From positions 1-64,000 of the forward strand of contig JASBTX010000003.1 in assembly GCA_030148225.1 (NCBI GenBank): 64,000 nt of DNA, in the 5' to 3' direction. Made by a program: the position numbers and the translations under genes. The DNA is from Paracoccaceae bacterium. Its GTDB lineage: Bacteria; Pseudomonadota; Alphaproteobacteria; Rhodobacterales; Rhodobacteraceae. Positions 31,438 through 40,581 of this stretch are shown in pieces; the stretch's first letter is position 1, and each line of letters opens with the position of its first letter. The notes beneath the pieces are model-generated. The model saw only the letters and a program-made list of their open reading frames with translations, ran no database searches and had not been told where the DNA came from.

Positions 31438-32370
31438 ATGCGCAAAAACCAGCAGATCGCGGTGATCGGTTCGGGGCTGATGGGCCATGGTATCGCGCTG
31501 ACATTCGCGCGTGCGGGTCAGTATGTCACCTTGTTCGATCCCGACGCCGTGATGCTGGCCTCGGCGCCGGAGCGTATTTCACGCAGCCTCGCCCTGCTTG
31601 GCGCGAACGCGCGGGAGATCGCGGCGGCGCTCAAGCGGATCGAACTCTGTGCCGCGCTGCCCGTGGCGGTGCGCGATGCGCATTTCGTGATCGAGGCCGC
31701 ACCGGAAAAGCTGGACCTGAAGCAATCGATCTTTGCCGAGATCGAGGCCCATGCGGCGCGCGACGCTGTGCTGGCCTCCAACACTTCGGTCATTCCGATC
31801 ACGCGGATCATGCAGGGGCTGGCGCATCGTGACCGGGCGCTGGGGACGCATTGGTGGAACCCGCCGCACATGATCCCGCTGGTCGAAGTGGTCAAGACCG
31901 AATGGACAGCGCCCGGGCATGCGTCGGCGATGGCCGAACTGCTGACCTCGGCGGGCAAGACCGCCGTGATGGTTGAAAAGGATGTGCCGGGTTTCATCGG
32001 CAACCGGTTGCAGCATGCGCTCTGGCGCGAGGCGATCTCGCTTGTTGAAAACGGCATTTGCACCGCCGAGGCGGTGGACGATGTGGTCAAGGCCAGCTTT
32101 GGCCGCAGGCTGGCCGTGCTGGGCCCGCTCGAAAATGCCGATCTGGTCGGGATCGAACTGACGCGGGATATTCATGCGCAGGTGCTCTTTGATCTTGAAA
32201 GCAGTGGCGCGCCGTCACCCTATCTGGATAAGCTGATGCAAGAGGGGCGCACGGGAATGTCGGCGGGAAAGGGATTCCGGGATTGGGGCGATGGTGATCT
32301 GGAGGCGACCAAAACCCGGATTGCCCGGCATCTGGCCGAACTGGAGGTTCTTTTGAACGCGGCGGCATAG
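31438..32370 (+). CDS. 3-hydroxyacyl-CoA dehydrogenase-family NAD-dependent dehydrogenase
   Basis: This 310-residue 3HCDH-family enzyme has an N-terminal Rossmann motif AVIGSGLMGHGIAL (about 8-21), SNTSVIPI near 120 and a catalytic region GTHWWNPPHMIPLVEVV (about 138-154). The C-terminal helical 3HCDH domain (about 185-300) contains GFIGNRLQHALWREA. Such single-domain members include L-carnitine and L-gulonate dehydrogenases as well as CoA-ester enzymes. Linked to a BKACE gene downstream, it may make the beta-keto acid that BKACE cleaves, as in carnitine catabolism. The substrate is not proven by the sequence. Confidence 0.85.
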   Translation: MRKNQQIAVIGSGLMGHGIALTFARAGQYVTLFDPDAVMLASAPERISRSLALLGANAREIAAALKRIELCAALPVAVRDAHFVIEAAPEKLDLKQSIFAEIEAHAARDAVLASNTSVIPITRIMQGLAHRDRALGTHWWNPPHMIPLVEVVKTEWTAPGHASAMAELLTSAGKTAVMVEKDVPGFIGNRLQHALWREAISLVENGICTAEAVDDVVKASFGRRLAVLGPLENADLVGIELTRDIHAQVLFDLESSGAPSPYLDKLMQEGRTGMSAGKGFRDWGDGDLEATKTRIARHLAELEVLLNAAA

Positions 32371-32520
32371 ACGCGGCGTATTTGCACGATTTTACATGAC
32401 GAAAGGAAAACGTGAGGTCGGTAAGCAGAAAAAATCAGCCCCCAGAAGACGGGCAGAAACCACAGACCGGACCGAACGGGGCAAATGCGCCCAATAACTC
32501 AGATCTCAGGGAGGAGAGAC

Positions 32521-33792
32521 ATGAAACTGAAATCAACCAGAAGACAGCTGCTGGGTGGCATGGCGGCATCGGTCGCGGCACCCGCGATCCTCAGATCAAC
32601 GCGGGCCTATGCGCAGACGCCATCGATCAAGGTGGGCTATGTGTCGCCCTCAACCGGGCCGCTGGCCGGATTTGCCGAGGCGGATGATTATATCATCGAC
32701 GGTCTCAGGGCGCATTTCGCCGGTGGCGTGATGAACAATGGCAAATCCTACAATATCGAGATCATCAAGAAGGACAGCCAGTCCAACCCCAACCGCGCCG
32801 CCGAGGTTGCCGCCAGCCTGATCCTGGATGACGAGGTTGATATCCTGACGGGAGCGGGAACACCGGACACGACGAACCCCGTGGCCGATCAGGCCGAGAT
32901 AAATGAGGTGCCCTGCATCACCACCGATGCGCCATGGCAGCCCTATTTCTTTGGCCGCGGCGGCAACCCGGCGGAAGGGTTCGACTATACCTATCACTTC
33001 TTCTGGGGTCTGGAGGATGTGATCGCCAATTTCACCAATCTCTGGAATGACGCGGGCGTCGCCAAGACGGTTGGCGGGCTGTTTCCCAATGATGCTGACG
33101 GCAATGCATGGGGCCATCCCGAGTTGGGCTTTCCCAAACCGCTGGCTGATATGGGCTTTGCGCTGACCGATCCGGGCCGCTACCAGCCGCTGAACGACGA
33201 TTTCTCGAACTTTATCTCGGCCTTCAAGGATGCGGGCTGCGAGATCATTACCGGCGTGATGATCCCGCCGGATTTCGGCACCTTCTGGGCGCAGGCCGCA
33301 CAGCAGGGGTTCCAGCCCAAGATCGCCACCATCGGCAAGGCGCTGTTGTTCCCGTCGGTGATCGAGTCGCTGGGCGAACGGGGCATCGGGCTGACATCGG
33401 AAATCTGGTGGTCGCCCAATCATCCGTTCTCCTCTTCGCTGACAGGAGCGTCTGCGGGTGATCTGGCGGGTGGTTACACGGCAGCGACGGGGCGTCCGTG
33501 GACCCAGCCGATCGGGTTCCGTCATGCGCTCTTTGAGGTCGTGGCCAATGTGATCGAGCGTACCGAGGATCTGGACGATGTCGATGCTGTCACTGCCGCC
33601 ATCGCCTCGACGCAGATGTCGACCATCGTCGGGGATATCAACTGGGGCGCCGGCCCTGTGCCCAACGTCTCAAAGACACCGCTTGTCGCCGGTCAGTGGC
33701 AGGACAATGGCAGCGGGCTGGAACTGGTGATCACCAACAACAAGCATGCGCCGCAGATCCCGGTTGGCGGCGAAACAATGCTGTTGGGCTAG
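32521..33792 (+). CDS. LIV-type ABC transporter substrate-binding protein (Tat signal)
   Basis: This 423-residue periplasmic binding protein is of the Peripla_BP_6/LivJ class. It begins with a twin-arginine signal (STRRQLLGGMAASVAAPAIL) and a likely cleavage after AYA (about residue 33). The mature protein shows VGYVSPSTGPLAG and repeated aromatic residues in the ligand cleft. Tat export of LIV-type binding proteins is common in this group. The ATG at 32521 has GGAGGAGAG before it. The 150 bp upstream (32371-32520) contain no gene. It should capture the substrate of this locus for the importer encoded next. Confidence 0.9.
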   Translation: MKLKSTRRQLLGGMAASVAAPAILRSTRAYAQTPSIKVGYVSPSTGPLAGFAEADDYIIDGLRAHFAGGVMNNGKSYNIEIIKKDSQSNPNRAAEVAASLILDDEVDILTGAGTPDTTNPVADQAEINEVPCITTDAPWQPYFFGRGGNPAEGFDYTYHFFWGLEDVIANFTNLWNDAGVAKTVGGLFPNDADGNAWGHPELGFPKPLADMGFALTDPGRYQPLNDDFSNFISAFKDAGCEIITGVMIPPDFGTFWAQAAQQGFQPKIATIGKALLFPSVIESLGERGIGLTSEIWWSPNHPFSSSLTGASAGDLAGGYTAATGRPWTQPIGFRHALFEVVANVIERTEDLDDVDAVTAAIASTQMSTIVGDINWGAGPVPNVSKTPLVAGQWQDNGSGLELVITNNKHAPQIPVGGETMLLG

Positions 33793-33801
33793 GGCATTTT
33801 C

Positions 33802-34530
33802 TTGTCGGCGCTGCTGTCAGTATCGGATCTGAGCAAGTCATTTGGCGCGGTTGTCGTTGCCGATCAGACAAGCTTTGAGGTGGCCCCCGGTGCTGCCATC
33901 GGCATTCTCGGGCCGAATGGCGCCGGCAAGACATCGCTCTTTAACCTGATCACCGGTGCGCTCCGCCCAGATGCGGGGCGCATCGAATTCCAGGGCACCG
34001 ATATCACCGCGATATCCGCAGCAGGCCGCTGCAAGCTGGGCATCGCCCGGTCCTTTCAGGTGCCCCACCCGTTCGAGGGGATGACCGTTTTCGAAAATGC
34101 GCTGGTGGGCGCGACCGAAGGCGCGGGCCTGCGCGGTCACGCCGCCGAAGCGCATGTGCTGGACGTGCTCGAGGATACCGGCCTCATGCCCAAGGCCAAT
34201 CAGCGGGCCGGCGGCCTGACACTGCTCGAGCGCAAGCGGCTCGAGATGGCGCGTGCGCTGGCCGCGAAGCCCCGGCTCTTGTTGCTGGACGAAATCGCGG
34301 GTGGCCTGACCGAGGCCGAATGCAGCGCCCTGATCGCCACGATCCGCCGGGTGCATGCCGGGGGCACCACGATCGTCTGGATCGAACATGTCGTGCATGC
34401 CCTGCTGGCGGTGGTCGAAAAGCTGATCGTGATCGATTTCGGCCGCAAGATCGCCGAGGGCGAGCCGCGCGCGATCATGGACAGTGCCGAGGTCAAGGAA
34501 ATCTATCTGGGTGTCGATCCCGATGTCTGA
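33802..34530 (+). CDS. livG: LIV-type ABC transporter ATP-binding protein (LivG-like)
   Basis: This 242-residue ATPase has Walker A GPNGAGKTSL (about 37-46). The signature helix region is reduced (GGLTLLERKRLEMARAL in place of LSxGQ), followed by Walker B LLLLDEIAGGL and the switch His in WIEHVVHAL. The LSGG serine-glycine motif is replaced by LTLLE, common in LivG branches (LPYGxQ/LxxLE). The start is TTG at 33802, 10 bp after the binding-protein stop. It overlaps livF by 8 bp. It energises import together with LivF. Confidence 0.9.
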   Translation: MSALLSVSDLSKSFGAVVVADQTSFEVAPGAAIGILGPNGAGKTSLFNLITGALRPDAGRIEFQGTDITAISAAGRCKLGIARSFQVPHPFEGMTVFENALVGATEGAGLRGHAAEAHVLDVLEDTGLMPKANQRAGGLTLLERKRLEMARALAAKPRLLLLDEIAGGLTEAECSALIATIRRVHAGGTTIVWIEHVVHALLAVVEKLIVIDFGRKIAEGEPRAIMDSAEVKEIYLGVDPDV

Positions 34531-35233
34531 TGAACTGCTCTCGATCCGGGAACTGGATGCGCATTACGGTGACTTTCAGGCGCTTTACGGGCTGGATATG
34601 TCGGTCAATCCGGGCGAGGTGATTGCCATCATCGGCGCCAACGGGGCCGGCAAATCGCCCCTGATGCGCTCGATTTCCGGGCTGCTTGCCAACCGGGCCG
34701 AACAGATCGTCTATCGCGGTGCGCCCATCGGCGGGCTGCGCGCCGATCAGGTTGCGCATCTGGGCATCGCACTGGTGCCTGAGGGCCGCCAGCTCTTTCC
34801 GTCGCTCACGGTCGAGGAAAACCTTGTCCTTGGTGCCAAGGTCGGGCGCACCGGACCATGGTCGCTGGACAAGGTTTACGACCTTTTTCCCATATTGCGC
34901 GAACGGCGCGGGCAGGCCTCGACCTCGCTCTCGGGCGGGCAGCAGCAGATGGTCGCCATAGGCCGCGCGCTGATGGCCAATCCCGAGCTGGTGCTGTTTG
35001 ACGAGATCAGCCTTGGCCTCGCGCCCGTGGTGATCAAGACAATCTATGACGCGCTGCCGGGCATCGTCGGCGCGGGCCTGACGGCGATGATCGTCGAACA
35101 GGACATATCCAAGGCGCTGTCGGTCGCCAGCCGTGTCTATTGCCTGCAAGAGGGGCGCGTTTCACTGCAGGGCAGAACAGATGCCATCACGCGCGAAGAG
35201 ATCACAGCCGCCTATTTCGGAGTGGACGCATGA
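34523..35233 (+). CDS. livF: LIV-type ABC transporter ATP-binding protein (LivF-like)
   Basis: This 236-residue second ATPase of the importer has Walker A GANGAGKSPL (about 37-46), where the family normally reads GKSTL. The Pro right after the P-loop Ser is unusual. Signature SLSGGQQQMVAIGRAL, Walker B LVLFDEISLGLAP and the switch region IVEQDI are regular. The start at 34523 (MSDELLSI) overlaps livG, and the stop overlaps the permease start as ATGA. Whether the Pro lowers activity cannot be judged from the sequence. Confidence 0.9.
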   Translation: MSDELLSIRELDAHYGDFQALYGLDMSVNPGEVIAIIGANGAGKSPLMRSISGLLANRAEQIVYRGAPIGGLRADQVAHLGIALVPEGRQLFPSLTVEENLVLGAKVGRTGPWSLDKVYDLFPILRERRGQASTSLSGGQQQMVAIGRALMANPELVLFDEISLGLAPVVIKTIYDALPGIVGAGLTAMIVEQDISKALSVASRVYCLQEGRVSLQGRTDAITREEITAAYFGVDA

Positions 35234-36096
35234 CAGAATGGATCAACGCCGTCGTGCAAGGCATTCTTCTGGGCGGGCTTTATGCGCTTTTTGCTGCCGG
35301 TCTGTCGCTGATTTTCGGGGTGATGCGGCTGGTCAATATCGCCCATGGCGACCTGATCATCCTCGCGGCCTATATGGGCCTCTCCACCACCGTGATGCTG
35401 GGAGTACACCCGTTTCTGGCACTTCTGATCGTCATGCCGCTGATGGCGGGGCTGGGCTATGTGCTGCAGCGCGGGCTGCTGAACCAGACGCTGGGCCCCG
35501 ACATCCTGCCGCCGCTATTGGTCACCTTCGGCCTGTCGGTCATCATTCAGAACGCACTTTTGGAAATCTATACCGCCGATCCGCAGAAACTGTCGGGCGG
35601 CGCAATCGAGACGGCCAGCATACCCGTGGGCGGGCTGGCCATCGGCGTGCTGCCCCTTTTGACCTTTGCCATCGCGGTGGGCGTGATCGCCGGATTGCAA
35701 TGGATTTTCTATTCAACGGGGCTGGGGCGCGGTTTCCGCGCGGTGTCGGACAATCAGGATATCGCCCAGCTGATGGGGCTGAACAAGGCGCATGTCTTTG
35801 GGCTGGCGATGGCGCTGGCGCTGGCGGTGGTGGCGATTGCCGGTATCCTGCTGGGCATGCGCACCAGCTTTGACCCGGCCATTGGCGGCGGTCGGCTGAT
35901 CTTTGGTTTCGAGGCGGTGATCATCGGCGGGCTGGGCAACCTTTGGGGAACGCTGGCGGGCGGTGTGATCCTTGGCGTGGCCCAGACCATCGGCGGCAAG
36001 ATCGATCCGGGCTGGCAGCTTTTGGCGGGGCATATCGCCTTTCTAATCGTGCTGGCCATCCGCCCCAACGGTCTTTTCCCGAGGATTGAGCATTGA
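35230..36096 (+). CDS. livH: LIV-type ABC transporter permease (LivH-like)
   Basis: This 288-residue polytopic permease has about eight hydrophobic segments. The family N-terminus reads GILLGGLYALFAAGLSLIFG and then VNIAHGD, and the EAA-like loop (FRAVSDNQDIAQLMGLN) contacts the ATPases. The C-terminal GGLGNLWGTLAGGVILG is typical of LivH. Together with LivM it forms the membrane channel of the importer. It starts inside the livF stop (ATGA) and ends inside the livM start (TTGA), so translation is tightly coupled. Confidence 0.92.
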   Translation: MTEWINAVVQGILLGGLYALFAAGLSLIFGVMRLVNIAHGDLIILAAYMGLSTTVMLGVHPFLALLIVMPLMAGLGYVLQRGLLNQTLGPDILPPLLVTFGLSVIIQNALLEIYTADPQKLSGGAIETASIPVGGLAIGVLPLLTFAIAVGVIAGLQWIFYSTGLGRGFRAVSDNQDIAQLMGLNKAHVFGLAMALALAVVAIAGILLGMRTSFDPAIGGGRLIFGFEAVIIGGLGNLWGTLAGGVILGVAQTIGGKIDPGWQLLAGHIAFLIVLAIRPNGLFPRIEH

Positions 36097-37103
36097 CCGG
36101 GCCGCGCGTCACCCGTGCCACCCGCGCATCGCGGATCGCGATGGTGTTGGGGGCGGTCACGCTGATTGTGCTGGCCGCCGCACCGTGGTGGGCGGGACGC
36201 GCCGATCTGCGCCTGATGGGGGAAATCTTCCTCTATCTCTCGCTGGCCTGTCTCTGGAACCTGATGGCGGGCTATGCGGGGCTGGTATCGGTGGGGCAGC
36301 AGGCCTTTGTGGGCTTTGGCGGCTATATGCTCTTTGCACTAACGATATTCGGCGGGCTGCACCCGGTTGTGGCCATCGCCGGTGGCGGGGTGCTGGCGGC
36401 GCTGATCTCTGTCCCGATTGCGACGCTGATCTTTCGGCTCAAAGGGGCCTATTTCGCCATTGGCACATGGGTCATGGCCGAGGTGTTCCGGCTGGCATTT
36501 GCCCAGATACAGGCGCTTGGCGGCGGCTCGGGCACGTCCCTGCCCGTTGCCATTGTCAAGGAGATCGGGCGCAAGAAGGCAATGCGCGAAAGCGTCAGCT
36601 ACTGGCTGGCGCTCGGGGCGGTGCTGTGCGTTCTTCTGGCGGTCTATGTCTTTCTGCGCTCGCGCCGGGGTCTTGCACTGACGGCGATCCGCGACAGCGA
36701 GGTCGCGGCCAGCGGGCTTGGTATTGATATCTGGCGCACCAAGCTCGAGGTTTACGTCGTCACCTCGGCCCTGACGGCGGTGATCGGCGGGCTGATCTTT
36801 CTGCAAAAACTGCGTATCTCACCCGATGCGGCCTTTTCCGTCAATGACTGGACCGCGTTCGTGATCTTTATCGTGGTGATCGGCGGCATCGGCACGCTGG
36901 AAGGGCCGATCATCGGCACGCTGATCTTTTTCGCGCTGCGCGAAACACTGGCCGATTTCGGTACGATCTACCTGATGGTGCTGGGCCTTGTCGCGATTGT
37001 GGTGATGCTGAAGGCCCCCAAAGGGGTCTGGGGCCTGATCCGCGACCGTTTCGATATCGAGCTCTTCCCGCTCAGCTACCGCGTTCACCACCCCAAGGAT
37101 TGA
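36093..37103 (+). CDS. livM: LIV-type ABC transporter permease (LivM-like)
   Basis: This 336-residue permease has about nine hydrophobic segments. It shows LACLWNLMAGYAGLVSVGQQ (the NLxxGYAGxxSxGQ signature of LivM), the GAYFAIGTW motif, the EAA-like loop TAIRDSEVAASGLGID and the late GGIGTLEGPIIG. The start is TTG at 36093, overlapping the livH stop. It is followed 9 bp later by the BKACE gene, so the importer and the enzyme are expressed together. Confidence 0.92.
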   Translation: MTGPRVTRATRASRIAMVLGAVTLIVLAAAPWWAGRADLRLMGEIFLYLSLACLWNLMAGYAGLVSVGQQAFVGFGGYMLFALTIFGGLHPVVAIAGGGVLAALISVPIATLIFRLKGAYFAIGTWVMAEVFRLAFAQIQALGGGSGTSLPVAIVKEIGRKKAMRESVSYWLALGAVLCVLLAVYVFLRSRRGLALTAIRDSEVAASGLGIDIWRTKLEVYVVTSALTAVIGGLIFLQKLRISPDAAFSVNDWTAFVIFIVVIGGIGTLEGPIIGTLIFFALRETLADFGTIYLMVLGLVAIVVMLKAPKGVWGLIRDRFDIELFPLSYRVHHPKD

Positions 37104-37112
37104 GGTAACCCC

Positions 37113-38045
37113 ATGGCCGCCCGGCAAAAGACGATCATCACCTGCGCCGTGACCGGTGCCATCCACACGCCGACCATGTCGGACGCGCTGCCCTATACCT
37201 ATGACCAGATCGCCGAACAGGCTGTGGCCGCCGCCGAGGCGGGCGCATCGATCCTGCATCTGCATGCGCGCGACAATGCAACAGGCGCGCCCTCGGTCGA
37301 TCCGGATGATTTCCGCCCCTTCCTGCCCCGGATCAAGCAGGCGACCGATGCGGTCGTCAATATCTCGACAGGCGGATCGCTGACCCTGTCCATTCAGGAC
37401 CGGATCAGACCGGCGGCGACATTTTCCGCCGAGATGTGTTCGATGAACATGGGCAGCATGAATTTCTCGTTCCATCCGCTGGCCAAACGCTATGAAAGCT
37501 GGAAATTCGATTGGGAAGAGGATTATGTCGCCAATTCGAACGGCAATATCTTTCGCAACACGTTCAAGGATATCGAAGAGGCCGCGACCACGCTGGCCCC
37601 GCATGACATCAAGTTCGAGCATGAATGCTATGATGTCGGCCATTTGTATAATCTGAAATTCTGCATGGATACGGGGCTGTTCAAAGCGCCGATATTCATT
37701 CAGTTCGTCATGGGTATTCTGGGCGGGATCGGGGCCGATATCGACAATCTGGTCTTCATGAAGAAAACCGCAGACAAGCTCTTTGGGGATGATTACCGCT
37801 GGTCGGTGCTGGCGGCGGGGGCAGCACAGATCCCCATGGCCACCACCGCCAGCCAGATGGGTGGCAATGTGCGCGTCGGGCTGGAGGACAGCCTGTTCAT
37901 TCAGCGTGGCAAGCTGGCGGAATCGAATGCCGAGCAGGTTGCCAAGATCAGGCGCATCGTCGAAGAGCTGGGCAATACGGTCGCGACACCCGACGAGGCG
38001 CGCGAGATTCTGGACCTCAAGGGCGGTGACCGGGTGAATTTCTGA
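37113..38045 (+). CDS. BKACE-family beta-keto acid cleavage enzyme (DUF849)
   Basis: This 310-residue TIM-barrel enzyme is of the 3-keto-5-aminohexanoate cleavage (BKACE) family. It condenses a beta-keto acid with acetyl-CoA to yield acetoacetate and a new CoA ester. The metal ligands lie in ILHLHARD (His49, His51), with NISTGGS near 83-89 and GGNVRVGLED near 252 supplying the phosphate/CoA region and the catalytic acid. The ATG at 37113 has GAGGTAA before it. The variable pocket residues define the substrate class and were not decoded. It closes the importer operon; dehydrocarnitine, 3-oxoadipate-like or similar keto acids are candidates. Confidence 0.92.
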   Translation: MAARQKTIITCAVTGAIHTPTMSDALPYTYDQIAEQAVAAAEAGASILHLHARDNATGAPSVDPDDFRPFLPRIKQATDAVVNISTGGSLTLSIQDRIRPAATFSAEMCSMNMGSMNFSFHPLAKRYESWKFDWEEDYVANSNGNIFRNTFKDIEEAATTLAPHDIKFEHECYDVGHLYNLKFCMDTGLFKAPIFIQFVMGILGGIGADIDNLVFMKKTADKLFGDDYRWSVLAAGAAQIPMATTASQMGGNVRVGLEDSLFIQRGKLAESNAEQVAKIRRIVEELGNTVATPDEAREILDLKGGDRVNF

Positions 38046-38170
38046 GATCCCGCCGGTTGATGCCCCTGCCTGATGCACGGCCCGTCCAAGGGCGAAAGGC
38101 GCAAATGCGACCCGTCGGCGTCGTTGGTGGCTAGATTTCCCGTGGCCCGCGTGGATGCTGGGATCAGCAG

Positions 38171-38782
38171 ATGCGGGGTGATGTCATCACACTTACGACG
38201 CTTTTTGCCGAATTGGCGGATGTTTTCGACGGGCCGGAATCCATCGAAGCGGTCGCGCGCCAGGCGCTGCGCGAGGCCGACACAGAGTGGACGCCGCCTG
38301 ACGACGCCGCGCCCCTCGCGCAACCTTTTCTGGATGTGCTGGCGCAGGCGGATGCGCATCCGGTTTCGGCGCTGATCGCGGCCATGCCCTTTGTCTGGGC
38401 ACCGCCGCAGACATCCGCCGATCCGCTTTATGTCGAACACAGCAAATCCAAGGCGCATGTCGAGATTCTGGGGCCCGGCGGGCTGATCAGATCGGATCAG
38501 GTGCGTATCGGTCTTTACGGTATGCTGCCAGAAGCCGAATATGGCATGCGCACCCATCCGGCCGAGGAGATCTACGTGATGCTGGCCGGGCGGTCCTACT
38601 GGCGGCGCGGCACGGCACCTTATGCGCCGCTCTTGCCCGGCGAACGGTCGCATCACCCCTCGATGATGCCGCATGCATCGCGGACCGGCGATCTGGCCTT
38701 CATGTCGATCTATGCATGGCGGGGCGATATCTCGACCGACGATTACCAGTATCTGGGCCTGCCGGACGACGCGCGCCCCTGA
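38171..38782 (+). CDS. DMSP-lyase-family cupin (DddL/DddQ-like)
   Basis: This 203-residue protein has a helical N-terminal part (1 to about 95) and a C-terminal cupin resembling the dimethylsulfoniopropionate lyase family. The metal-site region reads YGMRTHPAEEIYVMLAGRSYW (H-x3-E-x-Y), followed by PHASRTGD and YAWRGDIS at the end. DddQ-type enzymes use H-x3-H-x-Y; here Glu stands in the second His position. It may cleave DMSP to acrylate and DMS, but the family also holds proteins without proven lyase activity. It lies 125 bp after the BKACE gene and is convergent with the FAD monooxygenase. The start has only a weak ribosome site. Confidence 0.68.
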   Translation: MRGDVITLTTLFAELADVFDGPESIEAVARQALREADTEWTPPDDAAPLAQPFLDVLAQADAHPVSALIAAMPFVWAPPQTSADPLYVEHSKSKAHVEILGPGGLIRSDQVRIGLYGMLPEAEYGMRTHPAEEIYVMLAGRSYWRRGTAPYAPLLPGERSHHPSMMPHASRTGDLAFMSIYAWRGDISTDDYQYLGLPDDARP

Positions 38783-38823
38783 GCGGGGTCGTATCCGCGC
38801 GCCTGCGTCAATGCAGCAAGGCG

Positions 38824-40581
38824 TCAGCGGGCGAGCACGGTGTTCAGCACCCGCATCAGTTCGGCTTCGGGGTCCGCGGTCATTTCGGCCGCGCGCCAGG
38901 CGACGTGATGGTCGGGGCGCACCAAAATGCAGCCGGTATCCGATATCTCGGACGCGCGCGCCCAGTCGCCCACGTGATCGACATAGGGCTGGCGGGGTCC
39001 GATGATGTGGGTTGTGATATCGATGCCAAGCGCGTGCCCCGCCTGCGTGGCCGCACTGGCCCATGCTTCGCCACCGATCCCGGTCAAGAGCGTGAACCGC
39101 CCCCGCCCGCAAAGATCGAGCGTCGATATTTTCTCGCCGGTGTCATGGTCGAACACCCAGACATGCGGCAGGCGCGCACCGGGCCATGTTGTCGGCTGGT
39201 AGTGCAGTTCCGGATCGCGGTCAAATCCGGGCGCGGGCTGATCATCATGCACCACCGCACCGGATGAATAGCGCTGGTTCATCTCGACGCCATGGGCGTC
39301 AAATTCGTATTTCTTGAACGCGATGGCGTCGCGGATCGCGCTGCGCTGCGCCTCGCCTTCGGGACCGGGATGGCAGCGCGCCTCCATGCTGGCGCGGATA
39401 CGCTCGATATCGGTGCCGCCGGTCATACCCAGCGCCTCGAAAATGGGTCCGAACTCACCGATGGACTGGTTGGCGCGGGTGACGATCTGGCGCGCGACCG
39501 GCGCGCGCTCGGCGTTGTAGCTCTCCAGCAGCTTTGCCCCCGCCTGCCCCTTGAGCACGCTTGCCAGTTTCCAGCAGAGGTTGAACGCATCCTGGATCGA
39601 GGTGTTCGATCCCAGCCCGTTCGAGGGCGGGTGGCGATGGGCGGCATCGCCCATGATGAAGACCCGGCCGTTGCTGAGCTGCGTGGCATAGGCGTCATTC
39701 ACCGTCCAGGTATTGGCCGACAGAAGCTCGATCTCGAGCGCGGGATCGCCGACCAACTGGCGCGCGACACCGGTGGCGAATTCGGCATCGACCACCGGCG
39801 CGGGCGCGTTGATGTCATAGCCCCAGACGATCAGCCATTCGTTCCAGGGCCGGATCATGCGCACCAGCCCCATGCCGATACCACCGACATCCGCGCCGGG
39901 CTGCATCACCCAGTAGAGAACGGATGGCCGGTGCGCGACATATTTCGAGAGATCGGCCCGGAAGAGGATATTCATCGACCCGCCGACACCCATCTTGCCC
40001 TCGATCGGCGTATCGATATGTTCCGCCACCAGTGAATTGCCGCCATCGGCGCCGATCAGGTATTTCGACCGGACCTGATATTCGCGCCCCGACAGACGAT
40101 CCAGAAGCGTCGTGGTCACCCCGTCATCATCCTGCTCGTGGCTCAGATATTCTGTCGACATGCGTGACTGGCTGCCGCGCTTGCAGGCGGTCGAATATAG
40201 GATCGGTTCCATGAATGTCTGGGGCAGATCGTTCATGAAACAGGGGCTGGCCAGTTGATGGGCGGCGCGCGACAGCGGGTGTTTGCCCCAGCTTTTCATC
40301 CGGCCGATCTCTTCGCCTGCAAGGCTCTCGCAGAAGACGTTTTCGCCCATCAGGTCCTGCTCGGTCGCGTGCAGATAGGCCTCGGCCTCGACCTCGTACC
40401 CGAGATCGCGCAACACCTCCATCGTGCGCTGGTTGGTGATATGGGCGCGCGGCGTGTTGGCCAGCCAGCGATAGCGGTTGACCACCATGTTCTCGACACC
40501 GTAGCTCGAGAGGAGTGCCGCCGCCGACGCGCCGGCCGGCCCGGTCCCGATGATCAGCACATCCGTCGTAATTTCCGCCAT
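38824..40581 (-). CDS. FAD-dependent aromatic monooxygenase (PheA/TfdB type)
   Basis: This 585-residue group-A flavin hydroxylase has GTGPAGASAAALL (about 12-24) for FAD, YLIGADGGNSLV (the DG motif, about 175-186) and GDAAHRHPP (about 300-308) for the FAD ribityl. The C-terminal thioredoxin-like domain is typical of phenol 2-monooxygenase and 2,4-dichlorophenol hydroxylase. It should hydroxylate a phenolic or aromatic acid ring using NAD(P)H and oxygen. The start at 40581 (MAEITTDV) has GGGGGC before it; a GTG at 40605 is also possible. It is transcribed alone and points toward the importer operon. This is the strongest hint that the locus handles an aromatic compound. Confidence 0.85.
   Translation of the reverse strand: MAEITTDVLIIGTGPAGASAAALLSSYGVENMVVNRYRWLANTPRAHITNQRTMEVLRDLGYEVEAEAYLHATEQDLMGENVFCESLAGEEIGRMKSWGKHPLSRAAHQLASPCFMNDLPQTFMEPILYSTACKRGSQSRMSTEYLSHEQDDDGVTTTLLDRLSGREYQVRSKYLIGADGGNSLVAEHIDTPIEGKMGVGGSMNILFRADLSKYVAHRPSVLYWVMQPGADVGGIGMGLVRMIRPWNEWLIVWGYDINAPAPVVDAEFATGVARQLVGDPALEIELLSANTWTVNDAYATQLSNGRVFIMGDAAHRHPPSNGLGSNTSIQDAFNLCWKLASVLKGQAGAKLLESYNAERAPVARQIVTRANQSIGEFGPIFEALGMTGGTDIERIRASMEARCHPGPEGEAQRSAIRDAIAFKKYEFDAHGVEMNQRYSSGAVVHDDQPAPGFDRDPELHYQPTTWPGARLPHVWVFDHDTGEKISTLDLCGRGRFTLLTGIGGEAWASAATQAGHALGIDITTHIIGPRQPYVDHVGDWARASEISDTGCILVRPDHHVAWRAAEMTADPEAELMRVLNTVLAR

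Noticed and set aside
36819-38078. 419-aa minus-strand frame opposite the livM and BKACE genes
   Set aside because: It is a shadow of two well-supported plus-strand genes with recognisable families.
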